A stretch of DNA of 64,000 bases from Coenobita brevimanus (Eukaryota; Arthropoda; Malacostraca; Decapoda; Coenobitidae), in the NCBI GenBank assembly GCA_032717465.1, contig CM064691.1, forward strand, positions 1,800,315-1,864,314. The letters run 5' to 3'. The notes beneath the pieces were generated by a model. It searched no databases. It was not told the origin of the DNA and worked only from the letters and a program-made list of their open reading frames with translations. The translations under genes were made by a program, and so were the position numbers. Positions 22,936 to 35,900 of this stretch are shown piece by piece (positions within the stretch are counted from its first letter, which is position 1; the number at the start of each line of letters is the position of its first letter).

Positions 22936-23289
22936 ATGAAATAATAATACAGGTAATAATAATAATAATAATAAACTGAATACTTATTAACCCTTGCCAT
23001 GCTGCAGACCTCATATGAGGCCCAATGAAGGTCTGCACGGGCCAAGCTGCAAGCCTTATATGAAGTACAATTTATTTTCGTTACAAAACAATGACTCTGA
23101 GAAGGTAAACTACCTTAACAAAGAATCAGCCCAGCAGGAATTAAAGGTCCAATAATACTTATGTTCATTTGTCAATTCCTCCCATCACACACAATTGGAA
23201 TGTTGAAAGCTGTGATGCCATACAACTCTTCCCTTACTTATAACAAAGACTGCCAGTAATATCCTAAACTAATTCCTCATTTACCATGT
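22936..23289. other. AAT microsatellite and unassigned intron
   Basis: Holds a (AAT)n run at about 22942-22975. It also holds a TTAA-CCCTTGCC motif at 22987 that resembles a piggyBac-type left end, but no matching right end was found. Confidence 0.35.
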
Positions 23290-23770
23290 TTTTGCAGTGA
23301 GGAGTCAAGGACGATATAGCTCAAAGAAACTGTCTTTTTCTTCATCATTCAAACTCACCTATGGAGCATAAGTTGATATTAGCATAACCAGGAGTTCTGA
23401 AATAAAATTTTAACACTATAACACTCACTACATTTGTAACATAATTCATCCATTTCTCTTCAACAAGTATGCCCACCCAACAATATCCATCCGTATTTCC
23501 CTTCCAAAATAACTTGTATCATCCTTAGTGATCTTCTTTTATACCTGACAACCGTATGCAACAGACATCTACCCACCTTCTGTTCAAGGTCTCTGCCACT
23601 TCCCAGCCATCCTCCCCTCATACTACCTACATTCCAGGATGCAACTCTGAAACCTCTGGGTAATTTAATTCCTTCAGATTTGCTTTTTGTCATAGCTGGG
23701 TAAAACAGAAGGTGGAGATGGACCATAAGCCCAACTTGCACAATCCCCTCCTACCTCATGACACAATGCA
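23290..23770 (-). mobile_element. LINE endonuclease fragment related to family A
   Basis: Minus strand with stops: GIKLPRGFRVASWNVGSMRG, then degenerate continuation to NDEEKDSFFELY. This is the N-terminal endonuclease of an RTE-like LINE related to, but divergent from, family A. Confidence 0.65.
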
Positions 23771-23909
23771 CCCTTCCCTCAGCACTGCGTGTCTGGGATT
23801 ATTCCTATGGTTATCAGTTATGATGTCTGGGTGTTGATATTAAGAGGCTTTAAAATCTGTATTTTCCTGTGGGTTTGCCATAAAGGAAGCCTTTTATTTA
23901 TCATCCAAC

Positions 23910-24105
23910 CCTTTTCTTGTCCCATCAGGAGAGTAGGGCCTGGGGCTTAGCTACAGTCCCAACATTTAAGGCGAGGGTGTCGTGCCTCACTCACCCTTGA
24001 ATGTGAGCAATAAACCCTAACCATCCCTCAGATAGAAACCCTTATAGGCTCCATTTGGATGGAATGCTTTAACCCACCAAACCACCTGGCATCACTGGCT
24101 CCAGA
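23910..24105 (-). mobile_element. SINE S2 fragment
   Basis: Minus-strand similarity to the 7.8-kb and 11.6-kb S2 copies: AGGGATGGTTAGGGTTTATTGC, the GAGCCTATAAGGGTTTCTATC region and a GATGCCAGGTGGTTTGGTGGG box A-like start. Confidence 0.55.
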
Positions 24106-24231
24106 AACAAGAGTCACAGGGAACATAAGTCGTGTACTGCCAAAAGCCTTGGTGCTCTGGATCCTTGGGAAATTTGGCATAGCCCACTAACCAACCTAGT
24201 AATTTCATTCAACCTATCTTAATCTAAATCT

Positions 24232-24420
24232 CTCTATTGTCAGACGCCTTAATCCTGTAAGGGGTAGCCACAAACAAATCGCCTCCATGTCACTTGGTCC
24301 AATGCCATTTCACTGCCTCGTTCCCAGCTCACACTCCCCTCTGCCATATACCTCTCCACTCCATCCCTCCATCTCATTCTTGGCCTCACCCCTCTCTCTT
24401 CCCCCCTCCAACTCACTTCC
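24232..24420 (-). mobile_element. LINE family B 3' fragment
   Basis: The reverse complement ends CCTTACAGGATTAAGGCGTCTGACAATAG, and upstream encodes the degenerate RPRMRWRDGVERYM-type C-terminus of family B. Only the last ~190 bp remain. Confidence 0.72.
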
Positions 24421-24569
24421 CCAGAGTTGTTTCCCCCTAAATTTCAACCTACGGCTGTTCAAGTCCAATTGTTACAGATTTTTTATGAATGGTGGACACC
24501 TGTAATCAGGTGTATGGATTATTTTCTTTATTCTTTAGTTTTCCTTTCTTCTGTTCTGTTATTGTAAAA

Positions 24570-24725
24570 GAAAATAATATTGTTACCATCCAGTGCATTA
24601 AATGCTTTCCTGGGTTACAGGAAACCACTTGCCTTACTGCTTAGTGTAGAGTCACCTGAAGGCAGCACTACACTGAATGAGTGGATAATGGGCATCCCCA
24701 CCTACCACAAAAAGGAAGCAAAGAG
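24570..24725 (-). mobile_element. SINE S2 5' part
   Basis: The reverse complement shares TTTGTGGTAGGTGGGGATGC, TAGTGCTGCCTTCAGGTGAC and GGTTTCCTGTAACCCAGGAA with the 7500-7700 region. It contains the sequence upstream of the tRNA-like module only. Confidence 0.45.
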
Positions 24726-24815
24726 TGAAAAAGTTATCCTCTGTATGAAGAAGATAATGATGAAATATATTAAATACCAAGGAGTCTGTATGATACAGTA
24801 ATACCAAAAACTAAC

Positions 24816-24996
24816 CAAGCGGCTTTTCATAACGATACTGGAGGAGCAGCAGTGATGGCAGGTGGCAGAGGAGAGCCTTGAGGCATGGTGCATGTTGGAG
24901 GCCTGTCATACCCCACCGTCGTAATCGCTGACGACAAGCACCAACTACACGTAAGCTGTAGAACTGATCATCCGACATGAACACAAACAACACATT
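24816..24996 (-). CDS. HERC1: HERC1 internal exon 6 of window (helical linker after WD40)
   Basis: Minus-strand exon of 181 nt after the good acceptor TTCTTCCTACAG, with donor CTTG|GTTAGT. It starts in phase 0 and ends in phase 1. It encodes VLFVFMSDDQFYSLRVVG and then a leucine-rich helical stretch ending SLLLLQYRYEKPL. In HERC1 a comparable helical linker ending near QYxYEKP follows the WD40 repeats and precedes RLD2 (recalled from the family, not searched). The upstream intron, about 14.3 kb, is the largest here and holds family A and B copies, a Jockey-like element and most of the DNA transposons. Confidence 0.82.
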
Positions 24997-26439
24997 CTGT
25001 AGGAAGAAACAAAACAATAATCTGTAAACATGGTCACACTACATTAGAACAAATTTCTTCACCATCATCAACCTCACCTCTTTTTTCAACCCAAGGATGG
25101 GGTGAGGCAGGGTTCAGAAGGTAAGGAAAGAGAATGGATAAATGGAAAGATAAATGGAGAAATAATCAACAGAATATCCAGTGAAAGAGACCAAACATTC
25201 ATTTACTCAAGCCCATGGAAAGCTGACTCTACCTTGCAGGCCTAACCATCTGCACTTTTTTTCATTTTTTATCGTGCTCATCACATTTCCTGTCACGTAG
25301 AGTCAAGTCAACGTCTTTCACACTAAAGCTAGGGACAAAATCAGACTCACAGATACATATCCACTATAATTAGTCAAGCAGATCTGAATCACACATGACC
25401 CCGACAGGAAAGCTACTTCCAGAATACCCTTGTATTACAGAAGTTTCAGTGTCTGACTTACCATACCCAAATCATTTTTAAAATTGCCACACCCCCTTCC
25501 TACATCTCCCCTACTTCACCCCTCCTCTCTTTTTCTCATTTTCCTTTCTATTCTACCCGCTTCTATTTCATCTCTCTCTTCTTCAATCTCCCTTTCTAAT
25601 TTACCTCCCTCTTCTTTTCACTCTCTTTCATCTTGGCTACCTTCCTCTTCTCTTCTCCCTCAGTTATAAGGAAATGAAAAAAGAAATGAACATACAGGCA
25701 AGACCTAAACAAATGTTGGATCTGCTGTTGCCTGAATGTACTAATTTCCCTAAAGGCCTTGCCAATGAGCTCTGGAGTAAGCTGCAAGACCTAGTTGAGT
25801 CAAGAGGTTAGTGAAGTACTGTAATGTGCATCTGAAAAGGTGTGAGTCCGATCCCAGGCTGTGGCAGTGAATAGTCTAATGAATGGAATTTTGCTTAAAC
25901 AAAGTTTACTGATTTTCCACACTCCCGCTAAAATTCCATCATTAGGTGGGTTATCGTATATCAAGGTAGATTTAACATGTAAAGTAATGGGATGTGTTTT
26001 TCAGCCTTGGGTTTCCCCCCCCAACCAAGTCCAAAACCCACCCAAATGAACCCAAAAACAAGTTTGAAGCCAATCTAAATGGCCTAACAGCTGTAAAAGA
26101 AGCTAACCTAAGCCTAACACCTGTAAATAACTCACTAAAACCAACAAATAAAATCTGGAAATCGTCAAATAAAGGTCTGGAAAAAATAAAGCTTCATAAA
26201 CTGTACCCCAAAATGACAATGTTCACCCCACCTATGGCTAAAACACATTAATCTATGTCTAAAAACAATTTAAAAATCAACCTAAACACACAATTTTAGT
26301 CTAAAATATCATCAAATTGGGTAAAAAAAAATCAAAACCCATCGTTAAACCAGGGTTTGGCCATAGTTAGGCTGGGTATGGTGGTATTTCTACCCCCCAT
26401 CATTAAGCCAGGGTATTGCATCTAGGGGTATTTTATATT
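24997..26439. other. HERC1 intron with pyrimidine tract
   Basis: About 25090-25330 shows weak similarity to the flanks of the decayed LINE fragments at 3.0 and 11.9 kb. About 25480-25665 is a long C/T-rich tract. About 25980-26440 is AT-rich unique-looking sequence. No gene was seen. Confidence 0.35.
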
Positions 26440-27210
26440 GAGGTATACCTGTAGTGGTATTAGAGGCAGACTGCGAGATAATGTTGATACCATGTGTGCA
26501 GCGTGTTGGGGCAAAAGCATTTGAAGACTGTCAGGCGTGAAAGGACTGATCTTAATGGTGAGTCTCTCAAGTGTGTGGAGGAGTTTTTTCTTATTTGGGA
26601 GACATGTGGATGTTATATGCTGGAGCTGGGGTTGGAGATAGCTCTATGGCTTGAGTGAGGAGTGGCTGGAAGAAGTTCAGGGAGCTGTTGCCTCCTCTGA
26701 CATTGAGAGGGCTCTCCTTCCATGCTAAGGGATCTTTGTATGCAGCATGTGTTAGGAGTGTAATGCTGTATGGTTGTGAGACCTGGGCAGTAAAGGAAGA
26801 GGATATTCGCAGGTTCAGGCGTACAGAAATGGCAATGATGAGATGGATGTGCAGTGCATCCCTGAGTATGAGGCCTAGGGAGGCCAGGTTTACGATGGAA
26901 GAGTTAAGAGGTAGGATGAGACTGAAGTGTATAGGTGTTGTGATGAGGAGAGGTAGATTGATATGGTTTGGGCATGTGGAGAGGATGGGGGATGACAACT
27001 GGGTGCAGAAAGTGAGAAGTGTTAATGTTAGGGGTAAGGTTGTGAGAGGCAGACTGAAAAAGACCTGGAATGAAGTCATCAAGTGTGGCCTGAAGGATAA
27101 GGGACAGAACAGGATGACTGCCAGAGATCGAGCAGCATGGACAGCCACCATTAGGTGACCAAGGCCAATGCATGCAAGCATGCTGGGGCCTTTATAAACG
27201 AAACAAAATG
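26440..27210 (+). mobile_element. LINE family A 3' fragment
   Basis: The plus strand begins in the finger (GIRGRLRDNVD), with an early broken frame. It then has an open stretch (26655-27158) carrying SGWKKFRELLPPLTLRGLSF, AACVRSVMLYGCETWAVKEE, RWMCSASLSM and IWFGHVERMGDDNWVQKVRS. It ends with the family 3' UTR. Confidence 0.82.
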
Positions 27211-27389
27211 AAATGAAGCCTAGACTAGGCCCCTAATTATAACCGATAAAAAAATGGAAAAGCTCTAAGAACACACATAAATCCTAAATATCAACAGGAT
27301 ACAGAAAGACCATAAATACAGAATATCTGCACCAAGTAATAAAAGTACTCTTAACAAAAGATTAGATGAAAACAAGAGGAACACAGGCA

Positions 27390-28190
27390 TGGAATTCACC
27401 TTTTGTTTGCAACTTTGTGCTACCCCACTACCAAGAAATAACAACCAAACAACCTACCAGTACTATGGAGAATGCCTCATAAACATTCCTCTCCTGCACC
27501 CAACACAACACTTCACTTCAAACATATACCCAGACAAAGCCATCCAAAACCTCCAGCCAAACAGCACCCTTCATGGACCCCACCAAACATTTATCACACA
27601 GAAATTACGCTTGTCAGAGAATGTGAGTGCACCTAGACAGACTCTGATATGACCATCAGCTTTCAATACAATTTACAATCAATCCATCATGCCCTAATTG
27701 AGATGTAGTTCCCCACAATCACTATATGCACCTCACTCTTACAACACAGATAATCTTCAATATAGCCTCAACAAATATCTCTAGGAATACAGTACCTGGA
27801 AGAAGTGGTTGGTTGCCTGCAGTCCACTGGGTTCATGTCCAGAGTCTGGGACCACAATTATAAACAACAACAATGAGAAGTCATCACAAACATGAAACCT
27901 CTATAATGGAGTTCCAAAGGGCTCTGTTCTTTCACGCACACTTTTCAACCTATATCATCATCATCATCATCCAATCCTATGTTGCCCCATGAGGAGCGTA
28001 GGAGCCCATATGCCTCAAATACCTACAAACACTGCCTCATGCAGATGACATGATCATAACTTCACACCACATGACAGACATGGCCTGCAAATTGCAACAA
28101 AACTACCTCAACATACTTCATGCAAGAGTCAAGGACAACAGGCTGATGATTGCTCCAATCAAATTCATCATTACAATAATCACCAGTAGT
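27390..28190 (+). mobile_element. Decayed Jockey-like LINE, left part
   Basis: The plus strand reads YNGVPKGSVLSRTLFNLY, an RT motif B with F-N-L-Y, then a degenerate HADDMIITSHHMTDMA-type catalytic block around 28040. A (CATC)n/SINE S2 tail fragment sits inside at about 27955-28010. The copy is broken by a CR1 fragment at 28191 and resumes at 28741. Confidence 0.5.
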
Positions 28191-28740
28191 AATCATGAGC
28201 ATATGAACACTCCTAACATCACACTCATGTTGAGAAAGATAATAACATCATTTACCAGACCAACTCTGGAATATGCATTAGTTGTCTGGAATCATCATCT
28301 CAAAAAACACAGATAAGACTGAAAAATTACAAAGCACAGCTACAAGATGGGTATCAAGCTTAAGGGATCTAAGCTTTGAAGAAAGACTAGAAAAACTGAG
28401 TCTACCAACATTACAGGAGACATGGAAAAGAGGAGACATGATTAAGCTATATAAATGCATCTCAGGGAATAAGAAAATAGACATAAATGAATTTATAACA
28501 TATGGGGATGCATCAGCAAGAGGACACTGCAAAAAACTACAAAAAATGAGAGGCAGTAAAGATGTAACAAAATTTAGTTTCCCAAATAGGGAACCTAATC
28601 AGTGGAATACATTATGGAATGAAATAATGTATACGAAAACTATTCATAAATTTAAGGATGTGTATGATAAAAATGGTTTAATACATGGGACAGTATGAGC
28701 TTGACTCATTCCTGTAAAGATACAATTAGGTAAGGCAAGA
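28191..28740 (+). mobile_element. CR1 3' fragment
   Basis: The plus strand encodes ITSFTRPTLEYALVVWNHH, LRDLSFEERLEKLSLPTLQ and KRGDMIKLYK. After ASARGHCKKLQKM and FSFPNREPNQWN comes the CR1-type end ACAATTAGGTAAG at about 28723-28735. The C-terminal reading frame is open for 138 codons, with one frame change at the start. Confidence 0.8.
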
Positions 28741-29640
28741 ACTCATCAATATGATGTGCTATACACACACCCTCCACTAAGATCCTTGGAGTGACATGCA
28801 ACACTGGAGTCCTTCAAGGATCACATGCAAGACATCAAGAAGTGGTGTTGCACCCCCAGACACGAGGCACTAAGGGCAATTACAAGTACATACTTTGGAC
28901 AACAAAAAGAAACATTCTCCTTGTTCTATAAACAATACATTAGATCAGTGATGTCCAATGCCTCACCAGTATGGGCCAACATCCTAACACCCACTGCAAC
29001 ACCTTGCAGACCATAAATAACAGTGCTCTTGGTATCATCACTGGCTGCACCAATACCACTCCAACAGTTCATTCACACTTTGAAATAATAGTCATCCCTG
29101 TTAAAGAGTATCTTGTTACCTGCTTGTGCTAACGTACAACACCCATGTCAATATAAGACAGAGCCACACAAAGAAAATACAGTACACACATCAACAATCA
29201 CCACATAAGCATTACCAGACCCTATTCAACATCCCAGCAGTAAATACTCAAACACTAGCAATGAAGAAACATTTACATGCCCACTTCACACACAGGGCAA
29301 TAAAATACATCCATCAGAACATTATACTACATACTCCCCATCCCAACATCCACTCATCAGAGGCAATCTCAGATAAGAGCTGACGGAGTGCACCTGGCAG
29401 GGCTTAGATCAGGACATAACTCTGTCCTCCTCAGTTACTAGCTTAGATGTGGATTGGGTGAAATCAGAGATTGCATATGCCTCTATAGAAGAAGCACACA
29501 CTGCATAACCCACAATATGAGGCACTGCACAACACATGCTACTCTAAGATGCAGACACACATCATCGACATAAGAAACCTATGGGATGACCCCATATGTG
29601 CAGCTGCCTACCTGTGGTTGATGGGTCTGAAGTGGACGTG
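28741..29640 (+). mobile_element. Decayed Jockey-like LINE, right part
   Basis: The plus strand resumes a different LINE C-terminus: PPKILGVTCNTGV, then CCTPRHEALRAITSTYFGQQ, YIRSVMSNASPVWANIL, ALGIITGCTNTTPTVHSHFE and LAGLRSGHN. This matches a Jockey-like thumb and C-terminal RNase H-like region and belongs with 27390-28190. Confidence 0.5.
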
Positions 29641-29734
29641 TCAGATAGCTAAATAATAAACTTGCCTCAGTCGTTCCATAAAGAACTTAAGTCCCAACAT
29701 ATGTGTGATTACACTGAAAATAGTGGGTCAGATG

Positions 29735-29965
29735 TATATTCCTGAATTATTATATGTGACTTCTGTTGGTCCCTGTTCAATTATTATATGCCACATGTGG
29801 CCTCAGTTTGTCTGGCAAAACGGTTCATCTGGCAATGCTCTGGAACCAGGGGTGCTGGAAAATTGGTGTTGTACCTGTATTTATCCTGAAGTATGCTTTA
29901 TATTACAGGTAAATCTTATAATTACAGTACTGTATTATGATACAGTAATACTCTGAATATCCATA
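29735..29965. mobile_element. Tigger-like DNA transposon end
   Basis: Contains a CTGGAACCAGGGGTGCTGGA region and a terminus-like TACAGTAATACTCTGAATATCC at 29942-29963. It is cut by the family B tail at 29968. The orientation and extent are uncertain. Confidence 0.35.
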
Positions 29966-29967
29966 AT

Positions 29968-31785
29968 CTCAATCTATCTATCTATTGCCAGATGCCTCAA
30001 TCCCGCAAGGGGTGGCCACAAACAAATTGCCTCCATGTCGCTGTGTCCCCCGCCATTTCACTGCCTTGCTCCCAGCTCACACCCACCTCTCTCATATACC
30101 TCCCCACTCCATCCCTCCATCTCATCCTTGGCCTCCCCCTTCCTCTTCCCCCCTCTACCTCACTCACACTCTCCTCATCAGTCTCTCGCTCTCCATCCCC
30201 TCCACACGGCCAACCCATCTCAATGCGTTTCTCCTAACGCTTTCTATCACATCCACATCCACTCTACAATGCTCCTTCACTTCCTCACTTGTCAGTCTGT
30301 CTCTCCATGTACCTCCACATGCTTCTCTCAAATAACTCATTTCCACTGCTCTCACTCTTGACTTTTATCCCTCCAACAACGTCCAAACTTCACTTCCATA
30401 TGTTAAAGCTGGTATTACAATACTGTCATGCAGTAACTTTTTCACTTCCCTGCTAACTTCCCTGTTTCTTATCACTGTTTTCAAGGAACCAGCAACCTTT
30501 CTTCCTTGTTGTACCCTTTCAAGCACTTCACCCCCTAAACTTCCATCCTTACTCATCACACTACCCAAGTACTTAAACACACAAATTTTCCACTTCCTCC
30601 TCACTAAGCCTCACTGTACATTCATTGACTTCATTTCTCTCGAAGACCATAACTTTATTCTTCCCTACATTCCCCTTTAGATTCCGTTTCTTACACACTC
30701 TCCCAAACTCATCCACCAAGCCTTGCAGCTCCCCTTCTTCTTCACTTAACAACACAGTAACATCTGCAAACAACAGTACAGTACAGGGAGTTTCCAAACA
30801 CTATCCTCTCCCATTAGGGCCACTCCAACATCCACTGCTCTACCTTGTACCTCTTTTATAACCCCATCCATATACAGATTGAACAACCATGGAGATATGA
30901 CACATCCCTATTTCAATTCAACCTTCAAATAGAAAACGTCACTAAGTTCACTAGCCACACACACTGCAGCCTTAGCACCCTCATACATACTCTTCACAGC
31001 ATTCAACAACTTCCCATCTACTCCATATATTCTTAATACTTTCCATATTCCTTGTCTATCCACCCTGTCATATGCTTTCTTCAAATCTGTGAAGGCCGCA
31101 CACAATTTCTTTCCCTTCTCTAGAAACTTTTCTACTAAAGATCTAAGAATGAATATCTGATCTACACAACCTCTTCCCTTCCTAAAACCTCCCATTTCTA
31201 CTCCAACTAATTCCTCTGTTATTTCCCTAACTCTGTCAGTAAGTATCCTATCATATACTTTTCCCATTACACTAAAAAGACAAATGCCCCTATGATTACC
31301 ACACACTTCTTTTCCCCTTTTCCTTTGTACAAGAGAATAATTATACCTGACTTCCAATCCTCTAGGACTCTGCTTTCCTCCCAGGCCAATCTGCACATCT
31401 TCTACATCCATTCAACGACTCTCCTCCATGCTTCATCATTTCACCACACACTCCATCAATTCCAGGGACTTTCCCCATTTGTCTTTCTTCATTGCTTCCA
31501 CAACTTCCATCCTACTGATTTCTTCCTCTCTTCTCACATCCTTCCGTCTCCCAGCCATTCCCCAGTCACTTATACTTGCACTGCTTTCATTCTCTATGTT
31601 CAACAATTCCTTAAAATGTTCTCTTCATCTGCTCACTTTTTCTCCCTTCTCCACCAGCAATCTATTAGTTTTATCTTTCACTCCCCGACTAACGTCTTTG
31701 ACACCCTGTTTAACTCTCTTTACCTCTTTCCAGAACATTTTCCAACATTCCTTCCACTTTACACTCAAAGTTCTTCCATCATAAT
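29968..31785 (-). mobile_element. LINE family B, 5'-truncated decayed copy
   Basis: Minus strand. From the 5' end it reads RTLSVKWKECWKMFWKEVKR, the RT segment (GKEVCGNHRGICL, GGFRKGRGCVDQIFILRSL, ADVTVLLSEEEGELQ with the catalytic FADD decayed to FADV) and the C-terminal RAVEMSYLREACGGTWRDRL. The tail is TGGCAATAGATAGATAGATTG. Multiple frameshifts; older than the 16-kb and 48-kb copies. Confidence 0.82.
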
Positions 31786-32934
31786 TCAGCCAAAGCCATG
31801 TTGGATGTTGCGGATTTTCAGATGATGACACAAAACCCCTTCTCAGCCCCTCTAGGAGGGTATAAGCCCAACAAAAACCCTATACTGTATGTAGAACTAT
31901 CGAGACATAGAAAAAAAAAAATAAACCGAGTCTTCCTAATTAAAACGCATTATGCAGCATATTATACAGCATAACTGTACTGTACATAAAGCATACTGGG
32001 TAACCTGCAGTTTTCTTCACATTTTTCTTTACCAATGTCCTTCATGGGATTCTCTGAGTATTTTCCATGTATGTTTTGAAGTTCTGATATTTTTCTTTCT
32101 TTCTTTTTTTCCCTAAGTAGTAAATGACGTTATAAAGCGGGCTTTGTTTACAGTTTCCAACAGCACCGAAAACAGATGAACGCCATCTTGAGGTGTGTCA
32201 AAGACAGACGGATGCCATCTTAGAACACCATTTTTTGCAAGCTATTACTCTTATCAGTGCTGATTTATCCAAACCTAACCACAGTACTCTGACCCAACCG
32301 AATTTATCCTAACCTAACGTTGTCTGGCCTTAGTACTTGTCAATTTGGTATGTGATAAACTGACAGAACGATGAACTAAATGTTATGCATAGTTTCCTGA
32401 TAACGATGACTACATTTGCTATAGGATAATTGTGGTGGCTTCGTTGGTCAATCCTGTGTGTACCTGGTGCCTCCCATGGAAGCCGACAGTTAGATGTTTG
32501 AGTCAAGATGACCATCCAGTGTTACACTGACTGTGATCGTCTCCTTTTCATCTCATTTCGTGCATGCAAGGCTCCTGAAACACCACTGCTATCACCAAAT
32601 AACAGTGCAAGTGTGCACTGCAGTGCAGTGTGCAGTATTAAGTGAAGTGATAATTTTTTTTGTGTGTGAAATACTGAAGCTTCTGACTTGGAAATTATGT
32701 CTGGCAAGGATACTACCCTGAGTGGAAAGAGCTGTGGTATTAATGGGCAGTGAGGGCAAGCCAAAAAGATTTATTTTATTTATTTATTTATTTTTTTTAA
32801 AGGTTAAATAGCCCTTGACACCCAACATATCCCCACTTGACCTATGTTATGCTGACCTCGGATTATGATCAGCCGTTATGGAATGAGTTTTCACTTGATG
32901 TAACCTCACTGCATAATGAGGCATGACTACATAA
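31786..32934. mobile_element. Tigger-like DNA transposon remnants
   Basis: The segment 32330-32930 is similar to 39830-40330 and 54170-54635: TTTGAGTCAAGATG, CACCACTGCTATCACC, GTGATAATTTTTTTTG and ACTTGGAAATTATGTCTGGC. It ends in a terminus-like TTTTCACTTGATGTAACCTC. The 54-kb copy ends TTTTCGCTTGACATAACCCC and then CATGACTG before TA. The part 31790-31960 resembles segments at 54.7 and 59.7 kb. No intact transposase is present. Confidence 0.45.
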
Positions 32935-35900
32935 CCTATCTATTTGCAGTCAGACACTTTAATCCCACAAGAGGTGGACACAAACAAATCACCTACATGT
33001 CGCCCTTTCCCCAACCATATCGCTACCCTCCCCCACCCAGCTCACACTCTCCTCTCTCATATACTGTACCTCTACACTCCAACCCTCCATCTCATCCTCA
33101 GTCTTCCCCTCCCTCTCCACCTCACTCACATAGACTCTCCTCATTAAATTCTCGCTCTCCATCCTCTCCACATGGCCAAGCCCCTTCATTGTATTTCTCC
33201 TAATGCTTTCTATCACATCCACATCTACACCACATTGCTCCTTCACTTTCTCATTTGTCAGTTTGTCTCTCCATGTAACTCCACATGCTCCTCCCAAACA
33301 ACTTATTTCCACTGCTCTCACTCTTGCCTCGTGTCCTTGCAACAAGTACCAAGCTTCATTTCCATGAGTTACAGTGATAGCTTAATACAGTACTATCATG
33401 CAGCGACTTTCTTACTTCCGTGCTCACTTCCATATTTCTTATCACTACTTTCAAAGAGCAAGCAACCTTCCTTCCCTGTTGTACTCTTTCAAGGACTTCA
33501 TACTCCATACCTCCATCCTTATTCATCATACAGCTTGAATAATTAAATGTACTCACATTTTCATTTCCTCATCATCCAACCTCACAGTACATTCAGCGAC
33601 TTTATTTCTCTCAAAGACCACAACTTTACTCTTCCCTACATTCACCTTTAGATTCCGTTTGTTACACACTTTCCCAAACTCATTCACCAAGCCTTGCAGT
33701 TCCCCTTCGACTTCACTTAACAATACAGCATCATCTGCAAACAACAGAATAGTAAGTTTCCAAAGGCTACCCTCTCTCATTCCAGCCACTTCAACATCCA
33801 CTGCCCTACCTTTTATCTCTTTCATAACCCCATCCATACACAGACTGAACAACAATGGAGACATGACACATCCCTGTTTCAATCCAACACTCACACGGAA
33901 AAAGTCGCTCACTACACCATCCACATGCACTGCAGCCACGGCACCTCATACATACTCTTCACGGCATTCAACAGCTTCCCATTTTACTCCACATATTCTT
34001 AATATTTTCCATATTCCTTGTCTATCCATTGCCATATGCCTTCTCCAAGCCCATGAATGCTGTATACAACTTCTTTCTCTTCCCTAGAAACTTTTCCACT
34101 TACGACCTAAGGGTGAATATCTGACCTACACAACCTCTTCCCTTCCTAAAACCCCCCTGTTCTCCAACTAATGCCTGTTATTTTCTAAACTGTCAGTAAG
34201 TATTGTACCATGTATATACTTTTCCTATTACACTGAGAAGACAAATGCCCCTATGATTACCACACACTTCTTTTTCCCCTTTTCCTTTGTACAGGGGAAT
34301 AATTATACACGACCTCCAATCCTCCTGGACTCTACCTTCCTCCCAGGCCAATCTGCACATCTTTCATATCCATTCTACTATTGTCTCTCCCCCATGCTTC
34401 ATAATTTCACCACACACTTCATCAATTCTTGGGGCTTTCCCCATTTTGACTTGCTTTACTGCTTCCACTACTTTCATCCTACTGATCCCTTCCTCCCTTC
34501 TCACCTCTCTCCTTCTCCCAGCCATTCCCCAGCCACTTATACTTGCATTACTTTCATTTTCTATGTTTAACAGTTCCTTAACCCATGGATTGTGCAATTA
34601 TCTTTTTTTTATCCCACCCCATGGTGCACAAAAAACGAAGAAAAAAAAAGCTTATTTTCTAGTTTTTATTTTTTATAAACTTCAAGATAAACATCCAGGG
34701 CATCACCTGGTGAAAAGAAAAAAATTTCTCTCCCTCCGTCTTTGTGTAACGCCATGCGTAAGTTTGCGTGGGGGTCGAGTTGTTTACGGTGATGCATGGC
34801 CAGCACAGCCTCAGCTGTGGCTTACAACATGATGCTACCCAGCCTGAGCTGTGACTCGCAATCCATGGGTTAAAGTGTTCTCTCCATCTGCTCACTTTTT
34901 CTCCCTTCTCCACTAGCAATCTACCATTTTTACCTTTCACTCCCCTATTAACTTCTTTATCACCCTGTCTAATTCTCTTAACCTTTTTCCAGAACATTTA
35001 CTTACATTCCCTCCGCTTTACACTCAAATTCCTTCCAAATTCCTCATTCACCCTCTTCTTACTTTCTGTTACTAATCTTTTCACGTCTCTCTTCCTTTCT
35101 ATACTGTACTGTCTTTTAGCTTCCTCCATGTGTCTGCTTCCCATCCACTCAGTATATGCTTTCTTTTTTTGCATCACAGCTTGTCTCACCTCTTCATTCC
35201 ATCATGCTGTCCCTTGCACCCCCTTTCATCTTCTCTTCACCCCACACACCACCTCACATGCTGCACAGATTTCTTCTGTGAATGTCATACACACTCCCAC
35301 CTCCCCTACCTGCCCCAAATCATATTTATCTAATCACTCCTCCACTTCTCTCTTATAGTCTGCCTTTTTTCCATCTTCCTGCAACCTTTCTACCCTCCTT
35401 GTATGGACTACTTCCTCCTGTCCTTCTCTCCTTCTATTCATCAATCGCATTTGTACTTTGACTTTTGCCACCACCAAGTGGCAGTCAGAAAGTCCACTCC
35501 CCCAACCTCTGTATGATCTTGCATCCATTTCTCATTCCCTCATCTACACACACACGTATTCAATCATTGCCTTCCATTCGTTCAGTCCACCATCCATCCT
35601 TCTCATCACTCACCACAAATACCTGTGGATCATTTTGTGCCTAAAGAGGGTATTGGCTATCACCAACCCTCTCCCTGCACAAATGTCCATTGGAGCACTG
35701 CCATTCTCATCCACTTCTGTAAACACACCCCACTCACCAAATACTCCGTCCACCTTCACATTCCCTACTTTTGCATTCATATCTCCAGTCAGAACACTCT
35801 CATTCCTCTCAAACTTTTCCACGCATAGTTCCACATTTGCCAAGAACTCTTCTTTCATTCAGCTCACATGGTCTTCCATTGGTGCATATACTGTATACAC

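Noticed and set aside
22987..23050. Third piggyBac-like end (TTAA then CCCTTGCC)
   Set aside because: No matching inverted end with TTAA was found downstream or upstream.
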